Shown: one piece after another, positions 1 through 5,035 of the stretch
Layout: every line of letters starts with the position of its first letter
Numbering within the stretch: position 1 is the first letter of the stretch
NCBI GenBank assembly: GCA_900545505.1
Contig: UQZC01000083.1
Coordinates: forward strand, 1-7,009
Direction: 5' to 3'
Length of the DNA: 7,009 bases
From: an uncultured Collinsella sp.
GTDB taxonomy: Bacteria > Actinomycetota > Coriobacteriia > Coriobacteriales > Coriobacteriaceae
The notes under the pieces: model-generated
Told to the model about the DNA's origin: nothing
Seen by the model: the letters and a program-made list of their open reading frames with translations, nothing else
Database searches by the model: none
Made by a program: the position numbers and the translations under genes

Positions 1-38
1 AACAGGCCCGCCGGCAGTTAGTTGCCAGCGGGCCTGTT
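1..38 (-). terminator. Strong hairpin at the window edge, probable terminator
   Basis: An 11-bp perfect inverted repeat (AACAGGCCCGC at 1-11, its complement at 28-38) continues inward, after one mismatch, with GGCA/TGCC (13-16/23-26) around a six-base loop. No T-run follows on the plus strand. On the minus strand the arm ends in CTGTT and the next bases lie outside the window, so the U-tract cannot be checked. It is read as a minus-strand terminator because the neighbouring signals (iron-box-like site, short ORF) also point left. It could instead be a leader hairpin of a gene beyond the edge. Confidence 0.5.
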
Positions 39-93
39 CCCGAAGTACACCGTTGAATCGCACAGAGGGGAGGAATGCGAATCAAACTCAACA

Positions 94-125
94 GGGCAGG
101 CTTTTTCATCGCCTATTGCCTGCTC
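94..125 (-). other. Intergenic hairpin GGGCAGGC/GCCTGCTC
   Basis: Arms at 94-101 and 118-125 pair over eight positions, including one G-T wobble, around a 16-base loop. No T-run follows on either strand, so this is not an obvious terminator. It lies between the nine-codon ORF and the edge hairpin and could be an internal domain of a short structured transcript. Apart from this and the neighbouring listed elements, I see nothing in 1-216. Confidence 0.3.
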
Positions 126-156
126 CGTTGCTGAAACCAATATAGTTCACCGTGGT

Positions 157-186
157 TTACTTTGCAGCATCAATATCCGCCGCCAT
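157..186 (-). other. Nine-codon ORF with good ribosome site; leader peptide or gene remnant
   Basis: On the minus strand a GGAGAAG ribosome site (195-189) precedes an ATG at 186-184. The frame reads MAADIDAAK and then a TAA stop. The frame after the stop (TTVNYIGFSNGAGNRR, then stop) resembles nothing I recognise. The ORF lies directly downstream of a DtxR-like box and about 120 bases before the hairpin at 1-38. It may be a leader peptide, a coding element in a small RNA, or the broken start of a lost gene. Translation is inferred only from the ribosome site and ATG; function is unknown. Confidence 0.25.
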
Positions 187-195
187 AGCTTCTCC

Positions 196-214
196 ATAAG
201 TTAGCCTAAGTAAA
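196..214 (-). promoter_or_regulatory. DtxR/IdeR-like iron-box core
   Basis: The central nine bases TTAGCCTAA (201-209) match the middle of the classical 19-bp DtxR/IdeR operator exactly; over the whole 19 bp I count 14 matches. It sits just upstream of the ribosome site and ATG of the nine-codon minus-strand ORF, where an operator could block a promoter. No clear -35/-10 pair overlaps it, though TTGTGG inside the neighbouring repeat and TAACTT (19-base spacing) are a weak possibility. Metal control is inferred from sequence similarity only. Confidence 0.4.
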
Positions 215-216
215 CT

Positions 217-255
217 AAACCACCACAAAGGGGGCAGGCACCTTTGTGGTGGTTT
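217..255. repeat. CCACCACAAAGG inverted repeat, copy A
   Basis: Perfect 15-bp arms (217-231 and 241-255) flank a nine-base loop, GGGCAGGCA. It begins 16 bases after the stop codon of the MGMT-like gene. On the minus strand it ends in GGTTTAG, a poor U-tract, so termination there would be weak or bidirectional. Copies B, C and D in this window share the arms and a related loop. The loop reads in the same direction as in copy C and opposite to B and D. Confidence 0.85.
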
Positions 256-271
256 TGGCCACGGCAGAGCG

Positions 272-592
272 CTAGAGCCCTGCTGGCCAGCGACAGGCGA
301 GCAAGTCGACGTGCATGTCGTCCTTAAACGCCACACCCTCCCCTAGCAAAAGCTCACGTTGAGCATCGGGACCGCCAAAAGCGAAGCCCTCGCATATGTG
401 CCCGTCGGCAAACACCACGCGGTGACAGGGAATCTCGCCGGGGCGCGGATTGCTATGCAGGGCATACCCCACGTACCGCGCACTTCGTGGACGACCGGCA
501 AGTAGCGCCACCTGACCATACGTGGCGACCATCCCCTCGGGGATCTGCTCGACCACCTCGTACACCCGTTCAAAAAAGCCCTCAGACGCCAT
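272..592 (-). CDS. Small MGMT/ATL-family DNA alkyltransferase-like protein
   Basis: This 106-residue protein is a bare C-terminal domain of the O6-alkylguanine-DNA alkyltransferase family. Visible motifs are the recognition-helix region TYGQVALLAG (24-33), the SARYVGYAL stretch with the arginine that in the family helps flip the damaged base (37-45), and the active-site PCHRVV (55-60) with Cys56. Alkyltransferase-like (ATL) proteins carry Trp in place of this cysteine, so the residue that accepts the alkyl group is present here although the usual N-terminal domain is missing. It may therefore transfer alkyl groups from DNA, or act as an ATL-type damage sensor; the sequence alone does not decide. 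The ATG follows AAGGGAG (605-599) with six bases between. Only 80 bases separate it from the degV stop, and these include repeat copy B, so it may be expressed by read-through. The C-terminal tail after about residue 90 is not conserved to my knowledge. Confidence 0.85.
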   Translation of the reverse strand: MASEGFFERVYEVVEQIPEGMVATYGQVALLAGRPRSARYVGYALHSNPRPGEIPCHRVVFADGHICEGFAFGGPDAQRELLLGEGVAFKDDMHVDLLACRWPAGL

Positions 593-620
593 TGCTCACT
601 CCCTTCCACCCGGAAAAGCA

Positions 621-661
621 TAAACCACCACAAAGGTGCCTGTCCCCTTTGTGGTGGTTTA
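621..661. repeat. CCACCACAAAGG inverted repeat, copy B
   Basis: Perfect 16-bp arms (621-636 and 646-661) surround the loop TGCCTGTCC, which read on the other strand is GGACAGGCA, eight of nine bases identical to the loop of copy A. It starts 12 bases after the degV stop codon and ends about 30 bases before the MGMT-like ATG. It is terminator-like in shape, but the minus-strand tail is GGTTTATGC, a short T-run, so any termination is probably partial. Confidence 0.85.
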
Positions 662-672
662 TGGCAGATCGG

Positions 673-1527
673 TTAGTTGGCGGGCTGGAAGAAGGCTACG
701 GCGACGGCGCCGGGGCCTACGTGGGTGCCGATGGTGGCGCCGATGGTGTGAACGGGCAACTCGCCCTCGGTGTGGCCAGCCCAAAGTGCCGCGCTGTCCT
801 CGATATACTTCTTGAGCACCGCATCCGAAAGGCCCGTATAGCCGAGCGCCAGCGGCATGGAAAAGTCGATGCCGCCCGCTTTTTCGACCTTCTGATTGAG
901 CAGATTGCGGCCGTTCTTGGAACCGCGCGCCTTACCCAGCTGCACGATCAGACCGTCCTCGACAGCCACCACGGGCTTTACGTTGAGCAGCGTGCCCACA
1001 GCGCCGGCCGCAGCAGACAGACGACCGCCGCGCACCAAGTACTCCAGCGTCTCGAGCAGGCCGATAACCACCACGCGGTCGCGCACAGCCTCAACCTCCG
1101 CCGCGATCTGGGCCGCACTACGGCCCTCGTCCACCAAGCGCAGCGCATACTCGACCAGGACGCGCTCACCCAGGGTGACGTTGTTGCTGTCTACCACGAA
1201 CACGTCGCCGCCCGGCGCCTCGGCAAGTGCGGTACGGGCACTCTGATTGGTGCCCGAAAGCTTAGCGCCCACGGTAATAATCACAGCCTCATCGCCGGCC
1301 TCACGCGCCTCGGCGATGGCCTGCGAAAACGCGTACGGGTTGACCTGGCCGGTCTTGGGCAGCTCATCGCGCTCCACGAGCATCTCGTAAAAGCGCTGGT
1401 GATCGATGTCGACGCCATCCATGTACACATCGGTGCCAAAGGTGACGGACAGCGGCAGTACACGCAGAGCGGGGTGCTCAGCCGGCGACATATCGCTCGC
1501 GGAATCGGTAATAATACGAATGGACAT
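673..1527 (-). CDS. DegV family protein (FakB-like fatty-acid-binding protein)
   Basis: The 284-residue product has the normal length and motifs of the DegV fold: N-terminal IITDSASD (5-12), KTGQVNP (58-64), KLSGTNQSA (89-97), VVDS (111-114), LEYLVRGGRLS (161-171), LLNVKP (180-185), GSKNGRN (202-208) and C-terminal IGTHVGPGAVAV (266-277). In characterised members (FakB) the protein binds a fatty acid and presents it to the kinase FakA, giving acyl phosphate for phospholipid synthesis; the SGT motif (91-93) and His269 lie where FakB contacts the carboxylate. Many relatives have HTGPG where this has HVGPG. No fakA is visible here. The ATG at 1527 is chosen because AAAGGA (1539-1534) precedes it by six bases and the family begins at this point; an upstream in-frame ATG at 1632 would add 35 unrelated residues. 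A MarR regulator lies 119 bases upstream on the same strand. Soluble, cytoplasmic. Confidence 0.92.
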   Translation of the reverse strand: MSIRIITDSASDMSPAEHPALRVLPLSVTFGTDVYMDGVDIDHQRFYEMLVERDELPKTGQVNPYAFSQAIAEAREAGDEAVIITVGAKLSGTNQSARTALAEAPGGDVFVVDSNNVTLGERVLVEYALRLVDEGRSAAQIAAEVEAVRDRVVVIGLLETLEYLVRGGRLSAAAGAVGTLLNVKPVVAVEDGLIVQLGKARGSKNGRNLLNQKVEKAGGIDFSMPLALGYTGLSDAVLKKYIEDSAALWAGHTEGELPVHTIGATIGTHVGPGAVAVAFFQPAN

Positions 1528-1533
1528 AGCGAA

Positions 1534-1539
1534 TCCTTT
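1534..1539 (-). promoter_or_regulatory. Ribosome binding site fixing the degV start
   Basis: AAAGGA on the minus strand, six bases before the ATG at 1527. It favours this start over the longer in-frame ATG at 1632. Just upstream, 1544-1560 can fold into a small TGCGC/GCGCA hairpin with a seven-base loop, which might modulate access. Confidence 0.7.
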
Positions 1540-1646
1540 CTTGCGCAGGTCCCGCGCAGGGAATTTTGACAGCAATGCCCCGGCACGGCATACGCGCTCA
1601 AACGGGACTATGCAGTTGTTAATTGGAAGCAAATGCCTTGGCGGCC

Positions 1647-2096
1647 TTAGATCTCGCGCAGGGTGTTGAGAATCGTGCGTAGCGACGCATACATCTGCTC
1701 GCGCTGCTCCACACCCATAGCCTTACCGGTGGTATCGAGCACCTCGCGAATGATGCGGTCCGCCTCGCTCATGCTCTCGCCGCCCAGAGCGGTCAGGCGC
1801 ACCGGAGCACGATACTTAACGGCGGCATCGCCCGAATCATCGACCTCGACGTAGCCGCCCTCCTCCAGATGCGCGAGCGTACGCGAGACGGCGGCGCGGG
1901 TCACGCCTGCCACGCGAGCGAGGTCGGCGCCAGTCAGGCCGTCCTTGCTGCGCTCAAGATAGTAAAGGCACATAACGTCGGAGCCCTTGAGGCCCAGCCT
2001 TGCACCCTCGGATGTCTTAATGCGCTGGATCTCCTTGTAGAGCCCACTGATCAGTCCGACAAAGTCCTCGAAACGTGTCTCGTCGTTCTGTTGCAT
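1647..2096 (-). CDS. MarR family transcriptional regulator
   Basis: The 149-residue protein has the MarR layout: an N-terminal dimerisation helix (about 8-30), a winged helix-turn-helix (TGADLARVAGVTRAAVSRTLAHLEEGGYV, about 55-83), a charged wing (about 84-100, DDSGDAAVKYR) and the LT.LG segment (101-105), then C-terminal helices that complete the dimer interface. MarR proteins are dimeric repressors, usually of adjacent genes and often released by small phenolic, lipid or oxidising signals. No conserved redox cysteine is evident: the only cysteine is Cys43, before the helix-turn-helix. The ATG at 2096 has a modest AGGCGG site nine bases upstream; no better start is seen. The next gene on the same strand, degV, begins 119 bases downstream, with only weak promoter-like sequence between, so co-transcription is plausible. 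A 16-bp palindrome lies 87 bases upstream of the ATG and may be its own operator. By analogy to FabT, a MarR protein controlling lipid genes, a link to fatty-acid use is possible but unproven. Confidence 0.9.
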   Translation of the reverse strand: MQQNDETRFEDFVGLISGLYKEIQRIKTSEGARLGLKGSDVMCLYYLERSKDGLTGADLARVAGVTRAAVSRTLAHLEEGGYVEVDDSGDAAVKYRAPVRLTALGGESMSEADRIIREVLDTTGKAMGVEQREQMYASLRTILNTLREI

Positions 2097-2182
2097 GGGA
2101 GACGACCGCCTTTCGCTTGCATAATGCTAACGGGTAAACATCTTAACCGTGCATAACGACCACCACTCCTGCACACCCTATT

Positions 2183-2198
2183 TGTTGACCAATCAACA
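2183..2198 (-). promoter_or_regulatory. Palindrome upstream of marR, candidate operator
   Basis: TGTTGA (2183-2188) and TCAACA (2193-2198) form a 6-bp-arm palindrome with a four-base spacer, of the size and A/T-rich style bound by MarR dimers. It lies 87 bases upstream of the marR ATG and two bases from repeat copy C. No good -35/-10 pair overlaps it. A second short palindrome, GCATAATGC at 2119-2127, lies nearer the gene (CATTAT on the minus strand could be a -10). Autoregulation is inferred. Confidence 0.35.
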
Positions 2199-2200
2199 TA

Positions 2201-2249
2201 AAAACCACCACAAAGGGACGCAGTTCACAGGCACCTTTGTGGTGGTTTT
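2201..2249. repeat. CCACCACAAAGG inverted repeat, copy C; likely terminator of the B3/B4 gene
   Basis: Perfect 16-bp arms (2201-2216 and 2234-2249) enclose a 17-base loop, longer than in copies A and B. The loop keeps their G..CAGGCA ends but has about eight extra bases in the middle. It begins 29 bases after the stop of the B3/B4 gene, and on the minus strand runs into TTTTTATG, the best U-tract of the four copies, so it probably terminates that transcript. Confidence 0.85.
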
Positions 2250-2277
2250 GACCGTCGAGTTTGATCCGCAGACTTCG

Positions 2278-2997
2278 CTACAGCTCCACACAGGGATTGT
2301 CGCGGGTCACAAGCGTCTTAACGACAACCGTCGCTCCCAGATAGCGCTCAAGCAGCTCGGCTAAGCGATCGATGGCGGCCTGGCAGTCCCCCATGCGCTC
2401 GGGCTCTACGCACTCAATCGCCAGGAACGCGTCAGCCGAATCGTCGGACAGGGCCGTTCGAACGCCGTCGCGCCAGTTCCAGCAGCGGCACACGGCGCCC
2501 GCATCATCGACGTAGGCCAGCTCGCCGGGCAGCGTCGGGTCATCCGCTTCCTCGCCAAGCGGCAAGAACGCATCGCCACCGTCGGTCACCTTCAAGCGAA
2601 GGTCTCCCTCAATCGCATGTAAGTCCTCGCCGCCAACGGGCAGCGCGTAGGACAGCGACACCGTGTTGTAAATATCCACCGCCGGTGTAATGTGTCCCAC
2701 CGGCTTGCCTTTGAGTACGCGTTTGAGCAGGTTCTCGATTGAGCAACGCGCGCCCTTTTTGGTCTTGAACAGATGATAGGCCTCGCGCCACGCCTTGACC
2801 GGTGCGTTCTCGCTGATAGTATCGCTGGTCAGATGACGCTCCGCGTCGATATTGGCACGGTCGAGCAACGCCGCAATCGCGTCCACGTCCTCCTGGGGAA
2901 TCTGGGCCGCGGGCTTCATGCCCTCCACGACCACAACGCCGACCGCTGCCTGCGGAAACAGCTCCCAGAATGAATCCTCGGCAATAAAGCTCTTCAT
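2278..2997 (-). CDS. Stand-alone B3/B4-domain protein (PheRS beta-like)
   Basis: The 239-residue protein consists essentially of a B3/B4 domain, the module that in phenylalanyl-tRNA synthetase beta forms the editing site, here without catalytic, B1, B5 or anticodon-binding domains. Recognisable family stretches are KAWREAYHLFKTKKGARCSIE (68-88), LLKRVLKGK (90-98), PAVDIYNTVSLSYALPVGGED (105-125), IEGDLRL (129-135), FLPLGE (144-149), GELAYVDDAGAVCRCWNWRD (158-177) and RTALS (180-184). The solo family is widespread but not functionally settled: clearing mischarged tRNA or free amino-acid binding are inferences. No signal peptide or membrane helix is seen; presumably cytoplasmic. An in-frame ATG at 3012 would add five residues, but AAGGGAG (3009-3003) sits five bases before the ATG at 2997, so that start is preferred. 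It has its own promoter (3142-3170) and a roughly 140-base leader containing a terminator-like hairpin, implying attenuation. Repeat copy C follows it. Confidence 0.85.
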   Translation of the reverse strand: MKSFIAEDSFWELFPQAAVGVVVVEGMKPAAQIPQEDVDAIAALLDRANIDAERHLTSDTISENAPVKAWREAYHLFKTKKGARCSIENLLKRVLKGKPVGHITPAVDIYNTVSLSYALPVGGEDLHAIEGDLRLKVTDGGDAFLPLGEEADDPTLPGELAYVDDAGAVCRCWNWRDGVRTALSDDSADAFLAIECVEPERMGDCQAAIDRLAELLERYLGATVVVKTLVTRDNPCVEL

Positions 2998-3002
2998 ACG
3001 CT

Positions 3003-3009
3003 CTCCCTT
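3003..3009 (-). promoter_or_regulatory. Ribosome binding site fixing the B3/B4 gene start
   Basis: AAGGGAG on the minus strand, five bases before the ATG at 2997. It overlaps the alternative ATG at 3012, which has no such site. A GC-rich hairpin (GCGCCC 3018-3023 with GGGCGC 3030-3035, six-base loop) lies eight bases upstream of it in the mRNA and could affect ribosome loading. Confidence 0.65.
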
Positions 3010-3041
3010 CATTGTGCGCGCCCGAGTGAGGGCGCCTAAAC

Positions 3042-3099
3042 AAAAAGCGCCCTTACGACGGCCACCTTCAAAGTCCTACGGTGCCGTCACAAGAGCGCT
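3042..3099 (-). terminator. Long intrinsic terminator in the B3/B4 leader, candidate attenuator
   Basis: Read on the minus strand, the arm 3099-3080 (AGCGCTCTTGTGACGGCACC) pairs with 3066-3046 over 20 positions, with three G-U wobbles and one bulged base, around a 13-base loop (3079-3067). TTTTGTTT follows at once (3045-3038). This is a complete intrinsic terminator placed after the promoter at 3142-3170 and before the ribosome site at 3009-3003, so it would stop transcription before the gene unless overridden. A competing small hairpin (AGCGC TT GCGCT, 3094-3105) forms earlier in the RNA and would use the base of the terminator stem. The effector, if any, is unknown. Confidence 0.65.
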
Positions 3100-3105
3100 T
3101 GCGCT

Positions 3106-3127
3106 GTCCCCATCCGGAGAAGGGGAC
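3106..3127 (-). other. Leader 5'-proximal hairpin
   Basis: GTCCCC (3106-3111) and GGGGAC (3122-3127) form a 6-bp stem with a ten-base loop containing TCCGGA. With transcription starting near 3135 from the predicted promoter, this hairpin would lie at the very 5' end of the RNA, followed by the small 3094-3105 hairpin and the terminator. It could be a sensor domain or a stabilising 5' cap structure. No known riboswitch class was recognised. Confidence 0.4.
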
Positions 3128-3141
3128 GATATGTCAGGCGT

Positions 3142-3170
3142 ATTGTAACCCGAGTCATCTGCGCGAGCAA
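3142..3170 (-). promoter_or_regulatory. Sigma-70-type promoter of the B3/B4 gene
   Basis: On the minus strand TTGCTC (3170-3165) and TACAAT (3147-3142) are separated by exactly 17 bases; the -10 matches consensus at five of six positions and the -35 begins with TTG. Start of transcription is expected near 3135, giving a leader of about 138 bases. The -35 overlaps the T-run that ends repeat copy D, so pckA termination and this promoter are packed together. Confidence 0.6.
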
Positions 3171-3209
3171 AACCACCACAAAGGCGCACTGGCCCCTTCG
3201 TGGTGGATA
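3169..3209 (-). repeat. CCACCACAAAGG inverted repeat, copy D; likely pckA terminator
   Basis: Left arm 3169-3184 matches the other copies exactly; the right arm (3195-3209) has two changes that create an A-C and an A-A mismatch, making this the most diverged copy. It lies 16 bases after the pckA stop, and on the minus strand ends in GGTTTTGC, an acceptable short U-tract. Its loop (GGCCAGTGCG on the minus strand) is a variant of the loop of copy B in the same orientation. Confidence 0.75.
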
Positions 3210-3225
3210 TGGACTCACGGCGAAG

Positions 3226-4896
3226 CTAGTGGCGAAGTCCCAGCAGCCCGCGGCCACGATGACGGGTCTCGACGGGCACTTGGGCGTGCGGCCCGGCGGC
3301 CTTTACGGACTCGGGCAGATGCGAGTACTTCTTCTCGAAGTTCTCCTCAAACATCACCGCCAGATTGTGCGCGGCCTCGTCGTAGCGCGCGGTGCTCTGC
3401 CAGTACTGGCGTGGCACCAAGATGTCGTCGGGCACACCGTGGCACGTGGTGGGAATGTCGACGTTAAAGATATCGTCGTGCACGAACTCGCTATCCTCGA
3501 TGGTGCCGTCGAGGGCGCGCGCGACCAGCGAGCGCGTGTAGGCAAGCTCGATGCGATGGCCCACGCCATAACCGCCGCCAATCCAGCCGGTATTGACCAG
3601 ATAGACGCGGGTGCGACCGTCGGCGATACGCTCGCCGAGCATCTTGGCATAGACCATAGGATCGAGCGGCATAAACGGCTCGCCAAACAGCGAGGAGAGC
3701 GTGGGCGTGGGCTCGGTGACGCCGACCTCGGTGCCGGGGATCTTGGCGGTGAAGCCCGTCACAAAGTGATACATGGCGGCATCGGCCGTCAGGCGCGAGA
3801 TAGGCGGCAGCACGCCAAAGGCATCGCAGGTCAAAAACAGCACGACGCTCGGGGTGGTGCCCATGCCCTTGGTCCACGCGTTGGGGATATGCTCGACGGG
3901 ATAGGCCACGCGCGTGTTGTGCGTGATCGAGACATCATCATAGTTAGGCTTGCGATTCTCATCGAGCACCACGTTTTCGCAGATGGCGCCAAAGCGGACG
4001 GCGTTGAAGATCTCGGGCTCATGGAACGCGTCCAGGCCCTCGCACTTGGCATAGCAGCCTCCCTCGATGTTGAAGATGCCCATGTCGGACCAGCCGTGCT
4101 CGTCGTCGCCGATCAGCAGGCGCGTGGGGTTGGCCGAAAGCGTGGTCTTGCCCGTGCCGGAAAGGCCAAAGAACACGGCCGTCTCGTGCGTGACGGGATC
4201 CATGCTGGCCGAGCAGTGCATGGGTAGCACGTCGTCCTCGACGGGCAGTAAGTAATTCATGACGCTGAAGATGGACTTTTTGATTTCGCCGGAGTAACCG
4301 GTGCCGGCAACCAGAATCACCCGCTCCCGGAAGTTGATGACCACGGCGGCGCTGGAGTTGAGGCCCTTAATGGCGGGATCGCACTGGTAGCCCGGCGCGG
4401 CGAGCACGCAGAAGTCCGGCTCGCCGGTGCGTGCGATTTCGCGGGCGAGCGGACGGGCGAGCATTTGCTTAATGAAGAGCGCCTGGCTGGCACGCTCGCA
4501 GGCGACGAGCAGGCGACGCGTGTGGTTGCGGTCGGCGCCGGCCATGCCGCGGGTGACGAACACATCGCGCTCGTTGAGGTAGTCGACGATACCGGCCTTG
4601 ATGGTCTCGTAGCTCTCGATCGAAAGCGGTCGGTTGACGGCGCCCCAGGCAATCTTGTCGTGAACATCGGGGGTGTCAACGATGAAGCGATCGTTGGGAG
4701 AACGGCCGGTGCGCTCCCCCGTCTCGATTACCAGCGCGCCGTTGGATGCCATGCGACCTTCTTCGCGGCGGATAGCGTGCTCGACGAGCTCCGCGGCGGG
4801 TAGATCGACCAGCAGACGGGGCTGGTTCTCGGCGGGGTCTTCGACCAGCGTGATGCCAAAGTTGGACAGAACTTCTGCAGGGGTAACACCAGGCAT
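3226..4896 (-). CDS. pckA: Phosphoenolpyruvate carboxykinase (ATP)
   Basis: This enzyme interconverts oxaloacetate plus ATP with phosphoenolpyruvate, CO2 and ADP; it feeds gluconeogenesis, or in some fermenting anaerobes runs in reverse to fix CO2 and gain ATP. The 556-residue sequence has the full set of ATP-type motifs: GRSPNDRF (64-71, with Arg65 of the substrate pocket), TGYSGEIKKS (199-208, metal and substrate lysines), His227 in LPMHCS, the P-loop GLSGTGKTT (244-252), kinase-2 IGDDEHGW (262-269), NTRVAYPVEHIPN (327-339), TCDAFGVLPPISRLT (356-370), FTAKIPGTEVGVTEP (382-396) and NTGWIGGGYGVGHR (435-448). It is slightly longer than the 540-residue E. coli enzyme; the last 20 or so residues form an Arg/Gly-rich tail not typical of the family. 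The ATG at 4896 has AAAGGAGG four bases upstream; an open extension to 5010 covers the regulatory region and is not coding. Monocistronic: it has palindromes upstream and repeat copy D downstream. Soluble, cytoplasmic. Confidence 0.97.
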   Translation of the reverse strand: MPGVTPAEVLSNFGITLVEDPAENQPRLLVDLPAAELVEHAIRREEGRMASNGALVIETGERTGRSPNDRFIVDTPDVHDKIAWGAVNRPLSIESYETIKAGIVDYLNERDVFVTRGMAGADRNHTRRLLVACERASQALFIKQMLARPLAREIARTGEPDFCVLAAPGYQCDPAIKGLNSSAAVVINFRERVILVAGTGYSGEIKKSIFSVMNYLLPVEDDVLPMHCSASMDPVTHETAVFFGLSGTGKTTLSANPTRLLIGDDEHGWSDMGIFNIEGGCYAKCEGLDAFHEPEIFNAVRFGAICENVVLDENRKPNYDDVSITHNTRVAYPVEHIPNAWTKGMGTTPSVVLFLTCDAFGVLPPISRLTADAAMYHFVTGFTAKIPGTEVGVTEPTPTLSSLFGEPFMPLDPMVYAKMLGERIADGRTRVYLVNTGWIGGGYGVGHRIELAYTRSLVARALDGTIEDSEFVHDDIFNVDIPTTCHGVPDDILVPRQYWQSTARYDEAAHNLAVMFEENFEKKYSHLPESVKAAGPHAQVPVETRHRGRGLLGLRH

Positions 4897-4900
4897 GGGG

Positions 4901-4908
4901 CCTCCTTT
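4901..4908 (-). promoter_or_regulatory. Ribosome binding site fixing the pckA start
   Basis: AAAGGAGG, a near-perfect anti-16S match, four bases before the ATG at 4896. It rules out the 38-residue N-terminal extension that remains open upstream. Confidence 0.8.
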
Positions 4909-4937
4909 AAAAACGCGACACGTGGACGCGGCGCGCA

Positions 4938-4953
4938 CTTTACTCACGTAAAG
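4938..4953 (-). promoter_or_regulatory. Inverted repeat CTTTAC/GTAAAG upstream of pckA
   Basis: Six-base arms (4938-4943, 4948-4953) with a four-base spacer. Its centre is 33 bp, about three helical turns, from the centre of the palindrome at 4971-4986, so two regulator dimers could bind the same DNA face. It lies about 50 bases before the pckA ATG, probably within the leader or core promoter. No clear -10/-35 pair could be assigned here. Confidence 0.35.
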
Positions 4954-4970
4954 CCCGTTGTACCCGATAT

Positions 4971-4986
4971 GCAAAAACGTTTTTGC
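4971..4986 (-). promoter_or_regulatory. Perfect 16-bp palindrome upstream of pckA, LacI-family-like operator
   Basis: GCAAAAACGTTTTTGC is a perfect palindrome with a central CG flanked by A- and T-runs, the form bound by LacI/CcpA-type regulators (compare the general TG-A-CG-T-CA core). It lies 74 bases upstream of the pckA ATG. Sugar-dependent repression of PEP carboxykinase is common, so catabolite control is a reasonable inference, but no regulator is encoded nearby. Confidence 0.5.
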
Positions 4987-5035
4987 GGCAACGGCGAAGC
5001 ACCCGCCCAACGGTCAAAAATCGCACGCAAGCGGC

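Noticed and set aside
22..204. Plus-strand 60-codon ORF
   Set aside because: Start codon without a usable ribosome site, composition unlike a protein, overlaps hairpins and the iron-box-like site on the other strand.
1528..1632. 35-residue N-terminal extension of the DegV protein
   Set aside because: DegV proteins start with the short strand leading to TDS; the extension is unlike the family and the internal ATG has the ribosome site.
3042..3099. T-box riboswitch in the B3/B4 leader
   Set aside because: GGTGGC followed by CG resembles only part of the AGGGTGGNACCGCG motif, it lies in the 3' arm of the terminator rather than before it, and no long stem I with a specifier loop fits in the short leader.
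217..3209. CRISPR array made from the CCACCACAAAGG repeats
   Set aside because: Copies are separated by whole genes, are palindromic and change orientation; there are no regular spacers and no cas genes.
4897..5010. 38-residue N-terminal extension of PckA
   Set aside because: The extension has no ribosome site, covers two palindromes, and the family begins near the ATG at 4896, which has AAAGGAGG in front.
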